Of a stretch of 64,000 nt of DNA, positions 40,214-48,516 are shown piece by piece (within the stretch, counting starts at the first letter, position 1; each line of letters opens with the position of its first letter). The position numbers and the translations under genes are program-made. Origin of the DNA: an uncultured Bacteroidales bacterium (GTDB taxonomy: Bacteria; Bacteroidota; Bacteroidia; Bacteroidales; Paludibacteraceae); NCBI GenBank assembly GCA_900320865.1, contig ONTT01000001.1, positions 1 to 64,000 on the forward strand, given 5' to 3'. Below the pieces are notes generated by a model. That model did no database searches, was not told where the DNA came from, and saw only the letters and a program-made list of their open reading frames with translations.

Positions 40214-41097
40214 TGGAAAATAAGCGATATACAGATTTGAAAGTGACGGAAGGTACGTATGTGCCGCCCGTGACGATGAATTATCCGGAGGACGACCCGT
40301 ATGTAGGTTTGTATCAGCCGGTTTATGATCGGGAGTATCTGCCGATCGATGCTACGTATCCGTATTACGATCCGTCTTGGCGAAACAAGCTGCGCGTGGC
40401 GTTTGGCTATGCTTTCGTGCTTCGTCCACTTGGATGGATTTTGCGCATCAGATACGGGTTGCGATGGCGTATTGAGGGCGAGACCAAATGGCGTCGTTCG
40501 TCCTGTGGTGTTCGTCGATGGCTGAAGCAGTTCGACCTTTCACGCGGTGCGATCACGATCGCGAACCACTGTTACCGCCATGACTGCGCGTCGGTATTGA
40601 CCACTTTTCATGCTTCGGCGCGCACGCGTATACCGATGTTCGCACCGAATTTCCGCACCAAGGACCAGTTCTATCTGCGTATTGTAGGCGGAATACCTAT
40701 TCCTGCTGCCGAAGCGGGTTTGAGTGCAATGAAAGCCTTCAATGCAGCGTTCGATGCGTATGACAAAGAGGGTTTCTGGTTTCATATCTTCCCCGAGGCT
40801 AAGCGCTGGGATTGGTATAAACCGCTTCGTCCGTTCCAGAAAGGTGCGTTTACGATGGCATATAAGTACAACAAACCTATCATTCCGTTCGCAGTTACCT
40901 ATCGTGAGCGGACAGGTATATGGCGTCTGTTTGGACCAAAGGATGAACCCTTGACGCAGGTTGTTATCGGGGCACCTATCTATCCGGATACTACGAAACC
41001 TCGTGCGGTAGAGACCGAACGTTTATTGAAAGAGACACACGCAACGATATGTCGTTTAGCGGGAATAGAACACAATACGTGGCCAAGTTCGCTCTAA
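40213..41097 (+). CDS. PlsC-like acyltransferase
   Basis: A 294-residue protein with the NHX4D motif NHCYRHD, a glycerophosphate-site-like FPEAKRW and a C-terminal IPFAVTYRERTG. The N-terminal 75 residues are rich in Tyr, Pro and Asp (YPEDDPYVGLYQPVYDREY), unusual for the family. It likely transfers an acyl chain at the membrane. With the HAD and GH3-type enzymes upstream it suggests a lipid-conjugate pathway, which is inference. Confidence 0.8.
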   Translation: MENKRYTDLKVTEGTYVPPVTMNYPEDDPYVGLYQPVYDREYLPIDATYPYYDPSWRNKLRVAFGYAFVLRPLGWILRIRYGLRWRIEGETKWRRSSCGVRRWLKQFDLSRGAITIANHCYRHDCASVLTTFHASARTRIPMFAPNFRTKDQFYLRIVGGIPIPAAEAGLSAMKAFNAAFDAYDKEGFWFHIFPEAKRWDWYKPLRPFQKGAFTMAYKYNKPIIPFAVTYRERTGIWRLFGPKDEPLTQVVIGAPIYPDTTKPRAVETERLLKETHATICRLAGIEHNTWPSSL

Positions 41098-41102
41098 TTT
41101 AA

Positions 41103-42032
41103 ATGCAGAAATCCCTTCCTATAGTAGCCCTTTTGGTATCGATGTTGATCTGGTCGGTGAGCGGTATAGCTATCAAACAAGCATTGACCGTTCTGCCGCC
41201 GTTTACGATGATCGTGCTTCGGTTTGTGCCGTCTGTGTTGCTGATGTTTATTATTGGCATTGTCCGTCGCAAACACAGTTTGTTCTGTTTGCAGAAGATG
41301 GACCTGAAGGACCTGCCGCTGTTTCTTCTTGCGGGTACGTGTCAGCCGTTTTTGTATTATTTATTGGAGACTTTTACGTTTGATGCGTTGAACAGCCCGA
41401 CGATCGCCGAGACGCTGCTCTCGACTTCGCCGCTGCTGAGTCCTATCTTTGCGGGCATTCTGTTGCGCGAACGCGTGACGAAGTACAATATTCTCGGAAT
41501 TTTGATCTCAACGGGCGGTGTATTTGCCTTGACGCTCATAGGTACAACCAATTATTCGATAGGTAACTACTGGGGAATTCTCTTGGCTTTTGCAGCGGTT
41601 TCAGCGGCTGTGGTAGATTCTATTATGATGCGCAAGGCGCCTCAGAAATACAGTGCGCTTTCGTTCGTGTTCTACACCCAACTGATCAGTTTGATGTATT
41701 TCATTCCGATTTGGTTGTGGCGCGAAGGACCTTCAACGATTTTAGATTTAAGATTTCAGATTTCAAATTTTGATACGCAAATAGCACTCGGGTGTGTGGC
41801 GTATCTGACCATTTTTGCGTCTGTGATTGCATTTATCCTCTTTTGCTATGCGCTTCGAAAGATCGGTGTAACGCAAGCCAATGCCTTCAATAATATCCGT
41901 CCTGCATTCACGGCCTTATGGATGTTTTTATTCTTCGGCGAACACCTGCCGATCGGTAAGTGGATAGGTATGGGATTAATCATATTCGGTTTATTTGTAT
42001 GCCAAAAGCAAGAAAAAGTTTCCGATTCTTAA
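41103..42032 (+). CDS. EamA/DMT family transporter
   Basis: A 309-residue membrane protein with ten helices arranged as two EamA repeats (VSMLIWSVSGIAIKQALT at the start and FASVIAFILFCYALRKIG in the second half). These carriers export amino acids, metabolites or nucleotide sugars. It starts 5 nt after the acyltransferase stop. A heptamer repeat at 41737-41771 encodes a loop between helices (LDLRFQISNFDTQIA). Confidence 0.87.
   Translation: MQKSLPIVALLVSMLIWSVSGIAIKQALTVLPPFTMIVLRFVPSVLLMFIIGIVRRKHSLFCLQKMDLKDLPLFLLAGTCQPFLYYLLETFTFDALNSPTIAETLLSTSPLLSPIFAGILLRERVTKYNILGILISTGGVFALTLIGTTNYSIGNYWGILLAFAAVSAAVVDSIMMRKAPQKYSALSFVFYTQLISLMYFIPIWLWREGPSTILDLRFQISNFDTQIALGCVAYLTIFASVIAFILFCYALRKIGVTQANAFNNIRPAFTALWMFLFFGEHLPIGKWIGMGLIIFGLFVCQKQEKVSDS
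41737..41771. repeat. Heptamer repeat inside the EamA transporter gene
   Basis: CGATTTT, AGATTTA, AGATTTC, AGATTTC, AAATTTT. It falls in a loop-coding part, where an insertion can be tolerated. Confidence 0.75.
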
Positions 42033-42038
42033 GATTTT

Positions 42039-42069
42039 TTGCATATACGAATATTTATTCGTAACTTTG
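42039..42069 (+). promoter_or_regulatory. Promoter of the steroid-reductase-like operon
   Basis: TTG at 42039-42041, 20 nt, TAACTTTG at 42062-42069, with a leader of about 55 nt before ATG 42131. This separates the three-gene operon from the EamA gene. Confidence 0.75.
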
Positions 42070-42130
42070 CACGCTTTTTTGGGCCGAACGATTTCGGGTT
42101 TGAACAACAGAAATTAATATAACAAACAAT

Positions 42131-42940
42131 ATGGAAATTTTAAACTCCTCTTTTAGCGACCTTTTAGTGATCATGTTTTTGGTCGGTTTGGTCGTTTTCG
42201 TTTCTCTTTATTTCGTTGATGCCGGTTACGGTAAGATGCGAACAGAGAAATGGGGTCCGTCCATGAACAACAAAGCCGGCTGGCTGTTGATGGAATGCCC
42301 TGTATTTTTTGTGGTGCTGTATGAGTACTTCAAGGCCTGGGGTGATCCTACGTTGGCGCCGATCGTACAACAAGCGCCTTATTGGATCTTCTTCCTGATC
42401 TTTGAATTCCATTATTTCCAGCGTTCGTTTATCTTCCCCTTCCTGCTGAAGGGTAAGAGCAAGATGCCGGTAGTTATTATGTTCCTCTCGGTGATTTGGA
42501 ATCTGATTAACGGTTATATTCAGGGTTATTTCCTATTCCATATCGCGCCGAAAGACCCGTATTACTCGCATCTGTTTACCTCGGCTTGGTTAACTGATCC
42601 CCGTTTCATCATCGGTACAGTGATCTTCTTTACGGGCTGGATTATCAATGTGCATTCCGATCATGTGATTCGTCACTTGCGTAAACCGGGTGATACGAAC
42701 CACTACCTGCCGAAGAAAGGTATGTATAAGTATGTGACGAGTGCGAATTATCTGGGTGAGATCACCGAGTGGCTCGGCTTTGCTATCCTTACCTGGTCTG
42801 TATCCGGTCTGTTGTTCTTCTGGTTCAGTTGCTGCAACCTTGTGCCGCGTGCCAACTCGATCTATCATAAATACGAGGAAGAGTTCCCGGATGAGTTTGA
42901 CCGTAAGAAACTGAAACGTATTATTCCGTTTATTTATTAA
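42131..42940 (+). CDS. Steroid 5-alpha-reductase-like membrane protein
   Basis: A 269-residue protein with about seven membrane helices, in the family of eukaryotic SRD5A 3-oxo-5-alpha-steroid 4-dehydrogenases. The C-terminal NADPH/substrate signature is clear: GMYKYVTSANYLGEITEWLG, then ANSIYHKYEEEF near the end, matching the NYxGExxEW core. It would reduce the delta-4 bond of a 3-oxo steroid or bile acid to the 5-alpha form. Length agrees with SRD5A1 (259). It is first of three genes with own promoter. Gut Bacteroidales homologues act on 3-oxo-delta-4 bile acids; the substrate here is inferred. Confidence 0.88.
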   Translation: MEILNSSFSDLLVIMFLVGLVVFVSLYFVDAGYGKMRTEKWGPSMNNKAGWLLMECPVFFVVLYEYFKAWGDPTLAPIVQQAPYWIFFLIFEFHYFQRSFIFPFLLKGKSKMPVVIMFLSVIWNLINGYIQGYFLFHIAPKDPYYSHLFTSAWLTDPRFIIGTVIFFTGWIINVHSDHVIRHLRKPGDTNHYLPKKGMYKYVTSANYLGEITEWLGFAILTWSVSGLLFFWFSCCNLVPRANSIYHKYEEEFPDEFDRKKLKRIIPFIY

Positions 42941-42959
42941 ATCACAAATCACAAATGAA
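42939..42959. repeat. Heptamer tandem repeat, three units
   Basis: AAATCAC, AAATCAC, AAATGAA between the first two genes of the steroid operon; it overlaps the TAA stop and contains the next ATG (42955). Confidence 0.85.
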
Positions 42960-44235
42960 CAATAATAAATTGTTCTCTCCCTTCCAATTGGGACCTATCA
43001 CGCTGCGGAATCGATTTATCCGCAGCGCGGCTTTTGAAAATATGGCTCGTGCGAACAAGCCGACCCAAGAACTGCAAGACTATCATGTATCCGTAGCTCG
43101 CGGCGGAGTAGGTATGACGACTGTTGCGTACTGTGCGGTGGACCTGAGCGGTGTGTCTTTTGATGGTCAGTTGTATGTCAATGATGCCATCATCCCCGAT
43201 ATGAAGAAGATGACCGACGCGATTCATGCGGAAGGCGCGAAGGCCAGTATTCAGTTGGGTCACTGCGGTAACATGACGCATTTCTATACCTGTCATTGTA
43301 TGCCGGTAAGTGCATCGAATGGCTTTAACCTCTATTCGCCGACGATCCATCGTCGTCTGAAAGTAGCAGAGATCAAGAACCTCGTTCAGAAATTCGGTGA
43401 GGCCGTTGATTTCGCCCGTAAGTGCGGATTTGACTGCGTGGAGATTCATGCCGGACATGCATACCTGCTGTCGCAGTTCCTGGCGCGTCGTACGAATCAT
43501 CGTCACGACCAGTATGGCGGTAGTTTTGAGAACCGCTGTCGTTTCCTTAACGAGGCGCTGGATGCTGTCATGGAGCATGCAAAAGACGACATGGCAGTTG
43601 TGGTAAAAACCAATATGTGGGATGACTGCTGGCATGGTGTAAGCATCGAAGAGGGTATTCAGGTAGCCCGCGAGATCGCGAAGCATAAAGTACACGGTAT
43701 CGTGCTTTCCGGCGGTACAGTCAGTCGTTCGCCGATGACCATTCTGAGCGGTGCCATGCCGTACAAGACCCTTGCGCATTACATGCCGATGAAATCGTTC
43801 TGGTGGCTGAAAGCCGCTTTGAATATTCCGGGCGTACACCAGATCATGTTGCCCACTTCGCCGTTTAAGGAGTTGTATTTCATGGAGAAAGCCAAACTGT
43901 TCCAAGAGGCGCTGAAGGACATCGATATTCCGCTGATCTATGTCGGCGGCGTGCAGAACGGTGATAACTGCCAGCAGATCATGGACGAAGGTTTCGAACT
44001 GTTCCAGATTGCTCATGTGCTGATCAAAGATCCGGATTTCGTAAAGCATGTGAAGGAGAACCCGCATTATCATGCAAACTGCGGCCGTTCGAATTACTGC
44101 GTAGGTCGTATGTACACGCTTAATATGAAGTGCCACGAATGCGTAGAGCGCGATGGCGAAGTGATCGCGCCGCGTATCAAGAAAGAAATTGCTAAATTAG
44201 AGAAAGATGCTAGCATTAGTAACGGGCGCAAGTAG
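42955..44235 (+). CDS. Old Yellow Enzyme-type flavin oxidoreductase
   Basis: A 426-residue FMN TIM-barrel protein: FSPFQLGPITLRNRFIRSA at the start, IQLGHCG, EIHAGHAYLLSQFL, and NHRHDQYGGSFENRCRF, the family signature. It matches the N-terminal part of BaiCD/BaiH-type and 2,4-dienoyl-CoA reductases, but stops where their FAD/NAD(P) domain would begin. Near the end four Cys (CGRSNYC, KCHEC; spacing 5-10-2) could hold an iron-sulfur cluster. It may reduce a C=C bond such as delta-4 of a 3-oxo steroid to the 5-beta form. It lies between the 5-alpha-reductase-like and SDR genes. Confidence 0.85.
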   Translation: MNNNKLFSPFQLGPITLRNRFIRSAAFENMARANKPTQELQDYHVSVARGGVGMTTVAYCAVDLSGVSFDGQLYVNDAIIPDMKKMTDAIHAEGAKASIQLGHCGNMTHFYTCHCMPVSASNGFNLYSPTIHRRLKVAEIKNLVQKFGEAVDFARKCGFDCVEIHAGHAYLLSQFLARRTNHRHDQYGGSFENRCRFLNEALDAVMEHAKDDMAVVVKTNMWDDCWHGVSIEEGIQVAREIAKHKVHGIVLSGGTVSRSPMTILSGAMPYKTLAHYMPMKSFWWLKAALNIPGVHQIMLPTSPFKELYFMEKAKLFQEALKDIDIPLIYVGGVQNGDNCQQIMDEGFELFQIAHVLIKDPDFVKHVKENPHYHANCGRSNYCVGRMYTLNMKCHECVERDGEVIAPRIKKEIAKLEKDASISNGRK

Positions 44236-45034
44236 TGGTATCGGCTTGCAATATGCGACTCAGTTGGCGCGTGACTATCACTGTGACCTGCTGCTGGTAA
44301 GCAACCAAGAGAAAGAACTGAAGGAAGTAGCCGCTGATCTCGCCTCGCAGTATGGTGTGAAGACGATTGCGCACTTTGCGGACCTGAGTCTGACCGACGC
44401 GGCGGAGAAATTGCACGATTGGTGCAAGGCGGAAGGCTATGTCATCGATATCCTCATCAATAACGCGGGCGTATTCTTCTTTAACCAGTATTGCAACACT
44501 TCGATGAAGCGTATCGAACTGATGCTGCAGCTCCATATCATGACCGTAGCGAAGATGACACGTCTGTTTGCCGAGGATATGTTGCAACGCGAACTGACGC
44601 CCGAAGAGGCCCACACGCGTATATGCAGACGCAAACGCATGCGCGGATATATATTGAATATGAGTAGTATGTCGGCGTGGATGGCTATGCCGGGTATTCA
44701 GACCTACAATGCCTCCAAAGCCTTCATCTATAATTTCTCCAAGTCGCTGTGGTACGAACTCTATCCGCAGAACGTAGGAATCACCGTGATGGCTCCGGGA
44801 GCCGTAGATACGGCCCTTTTCGGTTTAGCACCCAAGCTCCGTAAACTGGCTGTAAACCTGACGGTTAGTATCCCGCCTGAGAAACTGGTGAAACGGGCCC
44901 TACGGAAGATGTTCCGCGGTAAGAAAGCCGATACTCCGGGTGTGATCAACTGGTTGAGCACACCGCTGCTGAAGCATACACCGGATTGGATGCTTTTCCT
45001 CGCACAGAAGAAATTGGCGAAGTTTATGCATTAA
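44207..45034 (+). CDS. Short-chain dehydrogenase, possible hydroxysteroid dehydrogenase
   Basis: A 275-residue SDR with the nucleotide-binding TGASSGIGLQYA, NNAGV, the catalytic Ser in NMSSMSAW and Tyr/Lys in YNASK. It begins 29 nt inside the flavin enzyme gene, so the three genes are tightly linked. In this context it may interconvert the 3-oxo and 3-hydroxy groups of a steroid or bile acid. General SDRs act on many substrates, so only the operon supports this. Its stop codon is in the arm of a bidirectional terminator shared with the convergent S41 peptidase gene. Confidence 0.85.
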   Translation: MLALVTGASSGIGLQYATQLARDYHCDLLLVSNQEKELKEVAADLASQYGVKTIAHFADLSLTDAAEKLHDWCKAEGYVIDILINNAGVFFFNQYCNTSMKRIELMLQLHIMTVAKMTRLFAEDMLQRELTPEEAHTRICRRKRMRGYILNMSSMSAWMAMPGIQTYNASKAFIYNFSKSLWYELYPQNVGITVMAPGAVDTALFGLAPKLRKLAVNLTVSIPPEKLVKRALRKMFRGKKADTPGVINWLSTPLLKHTPDWMLFLAQKKLAKFMH

Positions 45035-46676
45035 AAAAAGAGGCACGCGCCTCTTTTTTTAATTCTTTCAGTTCCGCTAACGCTCGCTTGATCTCTTTAT
45101 CGAAGCGCACTTGGTAAGCGGCTTGTCCGCGCTGGTAGTAATAACGCAGCACGATCTCGGTGCCTAACAGTTCCTTTACTTCGTCCATGTTACGCGCGAT
45201 GGCTTCGCGGAAATTAGGCGTTAAGTCTTGCTCTAAGGCTTCTAACTTCGCCAGGATGGTCGGGTCGATATCCTCGTTCTTAGCCATTTTCAGCATGTCG
45301 GCGTAGTACTTGCCGGTCTCGGTCTCGTATTTATAACCGCGTTCATCCAGGAAAGCGCAGAAGTCCTCGATATCCGCATCGCTCACCTCGTATTCCTTGG
45401 GGTCGGCTATCGTCGGATGTTGGCGGTAATAGCGCGTCGCGAAATCAAAGAAATAATGGTTGATATAGAGGGAATAGCATATATCTACTTTCGCCGAGTC
45501 ATCCATCACGATATCGGGTAAGATGCCTCCTGCCGTATCGCGTTTGAGGGCATGTCCTTTCTGCCGCTCGCTATAGTCAATAGCCTGAATACAACGTCCG
45601 GAAGGAAGGTAGTACTTACTGGTCGTCACTTTCAGATGTCCGCCTAAGGTCACCGGGCGTACGTTTTGTACCAGTCCTTTACCGAAGGTACGTTGACCGA
45701 TCAGTTTCGCCCGACCTAAGTCTTGCAAGGCTCCTGCGACGATCTCACTGGCCGAAGCGGAGTTTTTATCCACAAGTAGCACGAGCGGCAGGTCTTTGTA
45801 ACGCGGGTTATTTCGTGTCTTATAGACGCGATTGCTTTGCGAAGTCTTGCCTTTGGTCTCTACCACCAGCTGATCGCGATCGACGAAGAGGTTCACGATC
45901 TGCAACGCTTCGTCGACGATACCTCCGCCGTTACCGCGCAGGTCAATGATCAGTTTGCGCGCACCTTGGTTATAGTACAGGTCATCCAACGCATTACTGA
46001 AAGCCAGTGCCGAACCCTCGGTGAACTCGCTGAAAGCGATATATCCGACAGGTTGGGGTAGGCTGTCTGCACGGAACACGGTGTAGTAACTAACCGGCTC
46101 CAAGTGAATATCTTCGCGCACGATCTCTACCTTAAACGGCTTGGCTACTCCTTCGCGCTCGATCTCCAGAACGACGGTAGTACCCGGTACGCCGCGTAAG
46201 TTATTGCTCACGTCGCTTACCCCAAGTCCCTTTGTGCTCTTGCCGTCCACCGATAAGATACGGTCTCCTGCCAATAATCCGGCCCGTTGAGCCGGTTTGC
46301 CCTCGTACGGATTCACGATATAGGTACCCAGCGAGTCACTTTTCGCTTTGTTTCCTTGTACTTTTAGGGGTCGTTGTTGGATGATACTTCCGATACCTCC
46401 GTATTTACCGGTCGTTAACATACGCAAGTTGTCATCGTCTTTCTTCGGATAATACACTGTGTACGGGTCGATCTTACGCAGCATGGCATTGATGGCTGTT
46501 TCCGTCAGGTCCTCGTAGTTGAGGGTGTCCACGTAGTTCACATCTACTTGGCGCAGCACATCGTTGAAGATCGTGATGCACTCATCTGCACGAGTGGTAG
46601 CCTGCCGCCCTTGCGCCCATACGGACAAGGGAGAGAGGACGAGGAACAAAAGGAAAAGGAGTATTTGTCGCTTCAT
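45024..46676 (-). CDS. S41 family C-terminal processing peptidase
   Basis: A 550-residue exported protease with a signal peptide (MKRQILLFLLFLVLSPLSVW), a PDZ domain (about 85-175; PAQRAGLLAGDRILSVDG) and the S41 catalytic domain with the Ser in NSASASEIVAGALQD and the Lys in FGKGLVQ. CtpA-type enzymes cleave C-terminal tails of periplasmic proteins. The C-terminal 150 residues form a helical extension seen in Bacteroidetes members. The last codons (KKEARASFFNA) are read through the terminator hairpin. coaD lies 27 nt upstream, in the same direction. Confidence 0.92.
   Translation of the reverse strand: MKRQILLFLLFLVLSPLSVWAQGRQATTRADECITIFNDVLRQVDVNYVDTLNYEDLTETAINAMLRKIDPYTVYYPKKDDDNLRMLTTGKYGGIGSIIQQRPLKVQGNKAKSDSLGTYIVNPYEGKPAQRAGLLAGDRILSVDGKSTKGLGVSDVSNNLRGVPGTTVVLEIEREGVAKPFKVEIVREDIHLEPVSYYTVFRADSLPQPVGYIAFSEFTEGSALAFSNALDDLYYNQGARKLIIDLRGNGGGIVDEALQIVNLFVDRDQLVVETKGKTSQSNRVYKTRNNPRYKDLPLVLLVDKNSASASEIVAGALQDLGRAKLIGQRTFGKGLVQNVRPVTLGGHLKVTTSKYYLPSGRCIQAIDYSERQKGHALKRDTAGGILPDIVMDDSAKVDICYSLYINHYFFDFATRYYRQHPTIADPKEYEVSDADIEDFCAFLDERGYKYETETGKYYADMLKMAKNEDIDPTILAKLEALEQDLTPNFREAIARNMDEVKELLGTEIVLRYYYQRGQAAYQVRFDKEIKRALAELKELKKEARASFFNA
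45031..45062. terminator. Bidirectional terminator within two coding ends
   Basis: GAGGC-ACGC-GCCTC with seven A on the left and seven T on the right, a perfect 14-bp-arm palindrome. The SDR stop lies in its left arm, and the C-terminus of the convergent S41 peptidase is encoded through the whole hairpin. Confidence 0.9.
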
Positions 46677-46703
46677 TGTATCGGGTAACTTTTAGTGAAA
46701 CGT

Positions 46704-47156
46704 CTATCTTAATCTATTGGGCACAAACTCGCTTACATCCTTGCCGTAAGCGTACAGATCGCGCACAAGGGTAGAGGAGATATGTGCGTATTCGGGGCGC
46801 GTATAGAGGATGATGGTCTCTATGTCGCCTAACTGTTTGTTGGCCTCCGCCATGTTACGCTCGTATTCGAAATCACCGATGCAACGCATACCTCGGAGGA
46901 TGAACTGTGCTTCCTGCTCCTTGGCAAAATCCACGGTCAGACAGTCGTATATAGCTACCTTCACGCGGGGTTCATCTGCGAAAATCTTCTTGATCGCTTC
47001 CTCGCGTTCACGGATAGGGAAGGTCTCTTTTTTGGTGCTGTTACGACCGATAGCGATGATGATCTCATCGAATAACTCCAAGCCACGCTTCACAATGTCA
47101 TAGTGGCCTACGGTAAACGGGTCAAAACTACCCGGAAATATTGCTCTTTTATTCAT
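46704..47156 (-). CDS. coaD: Phosphopantetheine adenylyltransferase
   Basis: A 150-residue nucleotidyltransferase with the N-terminal FPGSFDPFTVGHYDIV (HxGH motif variant TVGH) and the C-terminal ISSTLVRDL. It converts 4'-phosphopantetheine and ATP into dephospho-CoA. Length is typical (about 155). The start overlaps the upstream acyltransferase gene by 8 nt, forming a minus-strand operon with the YigZ-like gene and possibly with the S41 peptidase. Another CoA gene, coaX, is at 59817. Confidence 0.95.
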   Translation of the reverse strand: MNKRAIFPGSFDPFTVGHYDIVKRGLELFDEIIIAIGRNSTKKETFPIREREEAIKKIFADEPRVKVAIYDCLTVDFAKEQEAQFILRGMRCIGDFEYERNMAEANKQLGDIETIILYTRPEYAHISSTLVRDLYAYGKDVSEFVPNRLR

Positions 47157-48138
47157 AAGCTTTTTTGTAATTTATCACAGGGTTGTTGTACATCTCATAT
47201 AATTTGTCTCGCAAGAAGGCTTCGTCCTTGTTCGGAATATCGATCATTGCGAGTCGGCTCTCTATATACGCATCAAATTCCGTGCCACGATCGAAGATCT
47301 CATATCCTTGATGGATATGTCGGTCGATGATATCGCAAACCCGCTGCAACTGTTCGTGAATAGGAGCGGTACGCCATTCGGGTTCATCGGCCAGGAGTGC
47401 CTCGATCTCCGGATTAATACTCGGCGTGAGGCGATAGACTACACGTCCTTTCTCGCCGCGAATACCTGTCTGCATGGACTTCACATCGTCGCGTTTACTC
47501 TTCCGCCATTTCGGATTATCGCGTTTCAACTGCATCTCGGCCGCCTTCAGATAGTCGCACGGGTCGAACTCATACGTGATACTTACCGGACATATATTCA
47601 GGGCTTTGACGTTCTCAAAGAAGTCATCGTCGCCCAAGGTCAGCATATGCAGCACGCTGGCTTGCGTCAGGTCATTGCTGTCTTTGGCGCGTCCTTCCCG
47701 TTGTGCGAGCCATATTGAATGGCCTTGACTGCGCAGCATGCGGATGTAGGCGCTCAACTGCTTCGCGTTCTCCAGTTGTGCATGTGCTCCTGCTCCGCGT
47801 TTAACCACAAAACAGCGCATAAAACGCATCAGGTGCTCGATCCACGGTTTGGCAAACAGGTTGTTGCCCACGCCCATAAACGGGCGAATGAAATAACGCA
47901 GTCGCAAGCGATAGGACAGCCATGCAGCGTCTAAGATGATATCGCGATGGTTCGTCAAGAAGAACGCTCCGTGTTTGATATCGCGCTCGATCTGTTTGCG
48001 TTCTCCCAGATACTCAAGACGAATGCCTTTCGTCGTTCGCAATGCCCAGATCTTCAAGATCGGGAGCACTATAAACCAATCAATAACGGCTAAGATCCAG
48101 CCCACTCGATAGGCTCGTATGTCTTTATACTTATCCAT
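47149..48138 (-). CDS. Acyltransferase-like membrane-associated protein
   Basis: A 329-residue protein with an N-terminal hydrophobic stretch (AVIDWFIVLPILKIW), then FFLTNHRDIILDAAWLS (an NHRD acyltransferase-type motif), FIRPFMGVGNN and WLAQREGRAKDSND, the pattern of the 1-acylglycerol-3-phosphate acyltransferase superfamily found in Bacteroidetes. The exact lipid substrate is unknown. It overlaps coaD by 8 nt downstream and the YigZ-like gene by 8 nt upstream. Confidence 0.78.
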   Translation of the reverse strand: MDKYKDIRAYRVGWILAVIDWFIVLPILKIWALRTTKGIRLEYLGERKQIERDIKHGAFFLTNHRDIILDAAWLSYRLRLRYFIRPFMGVGNNLFAKPWIEHLMRFMRCFVVKRGAGAHAQLENAKQLSAYIRMLRSQGHSIWLAQREGRAKDSNDLTQASVLHMLTLGDDDFFENVKALNICPVSITYEFDPCDYLKAAEMQLKRDNPKWRKSKRDDVKSMQTGIRGEKGRVVYRLTPSINPEIEALLADEPEWRTAPIHEQLQRVCDIIDRHIHQGYEIFDRGTEFDAYIESRLAMIDIPNKDEAFLRDKLYEMYNNPVINYKKAYE

Positions 48139-48487
48139 AGTTTTCCAATGCTGCTTTAGAGGCTTCTCGATAGGCGACCATCAGTCCTCCTGTACCTAAC
48201 AGCGTGCCGCCGAAATAGCGCACCACGACCACTAAAATATTATCCAACCCGCGTGCATCGATCGAGCGCAAGATAGGTGCTCCTGCCGTTCCATGCGGCT
48301 CTCCATCGTCTTTGGTGCGCCAAAGGTTCGGGCCCAAACGATAGGCATAGCATACATGCCGTGCATCGTGGTATTTCTTCTTATACCAGGCGATACGCGC
48401 TTTGGCTTGTTCTTCGTCTTGAATCGCTTCAGCGAAGCCCAAGAACTTACTCCCGCGGTCTTTATATATTCCTTCTGCTGCCATCAA
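48131..48487 (-). CDS. YigZ/IMPACT-type UPF0029 protein, short form
   Basis: A 118-residue protein consisting of the UPF0029 N-terminal domain only: DRGSKFLGFA, HVCYAYRLG, DDGEPHGTAGAPIL and VVVRYFGGTLLGTGGL. Typical YigZ proteins have about 200 residues with a DUF1949 domain that is absent here. The role of YigZ is not settled; eukaryotic IMPACT regulates translation control. The gene starts MM (48487 or 48484), and the first ATG is next to a heptamer repeat. It overlaps the downstream acyltransferase gene by 8 nt. Confidence 0.85.
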   Translation of the reverse strand: MMAAEGIYKDRGSKFLGFAEAIQDEEQAKARIAWYKKKYHDARHVCYAYRLGPNLWRTKDDGEPHGTAGAPILRSIDARGLDNILVVVVRYFGGTLLGTGGLMVAYREASKAALENYG

Positions 48488-48516
48488 TTACCAATGACCA
48501 ATTACCAATAACCAAT
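48486..48516. repeat. Heptamer tandem repeat, four and a half units
   Basis: AATTACC, AATGACC, AATTACC, AATAACC, AAT. It fills the whole gap between the C1 peptidase stop and the YigZ-like start on the minus strand. Confidence 0.85.

Noticed and set aside
42949..44136. 395-residue ORF antisense to the flavin oxidoreductase
   Set aside because: Sense strand encodes a clear Old Yellow Enzyme family protein; the antisense product has no recognisable motif.
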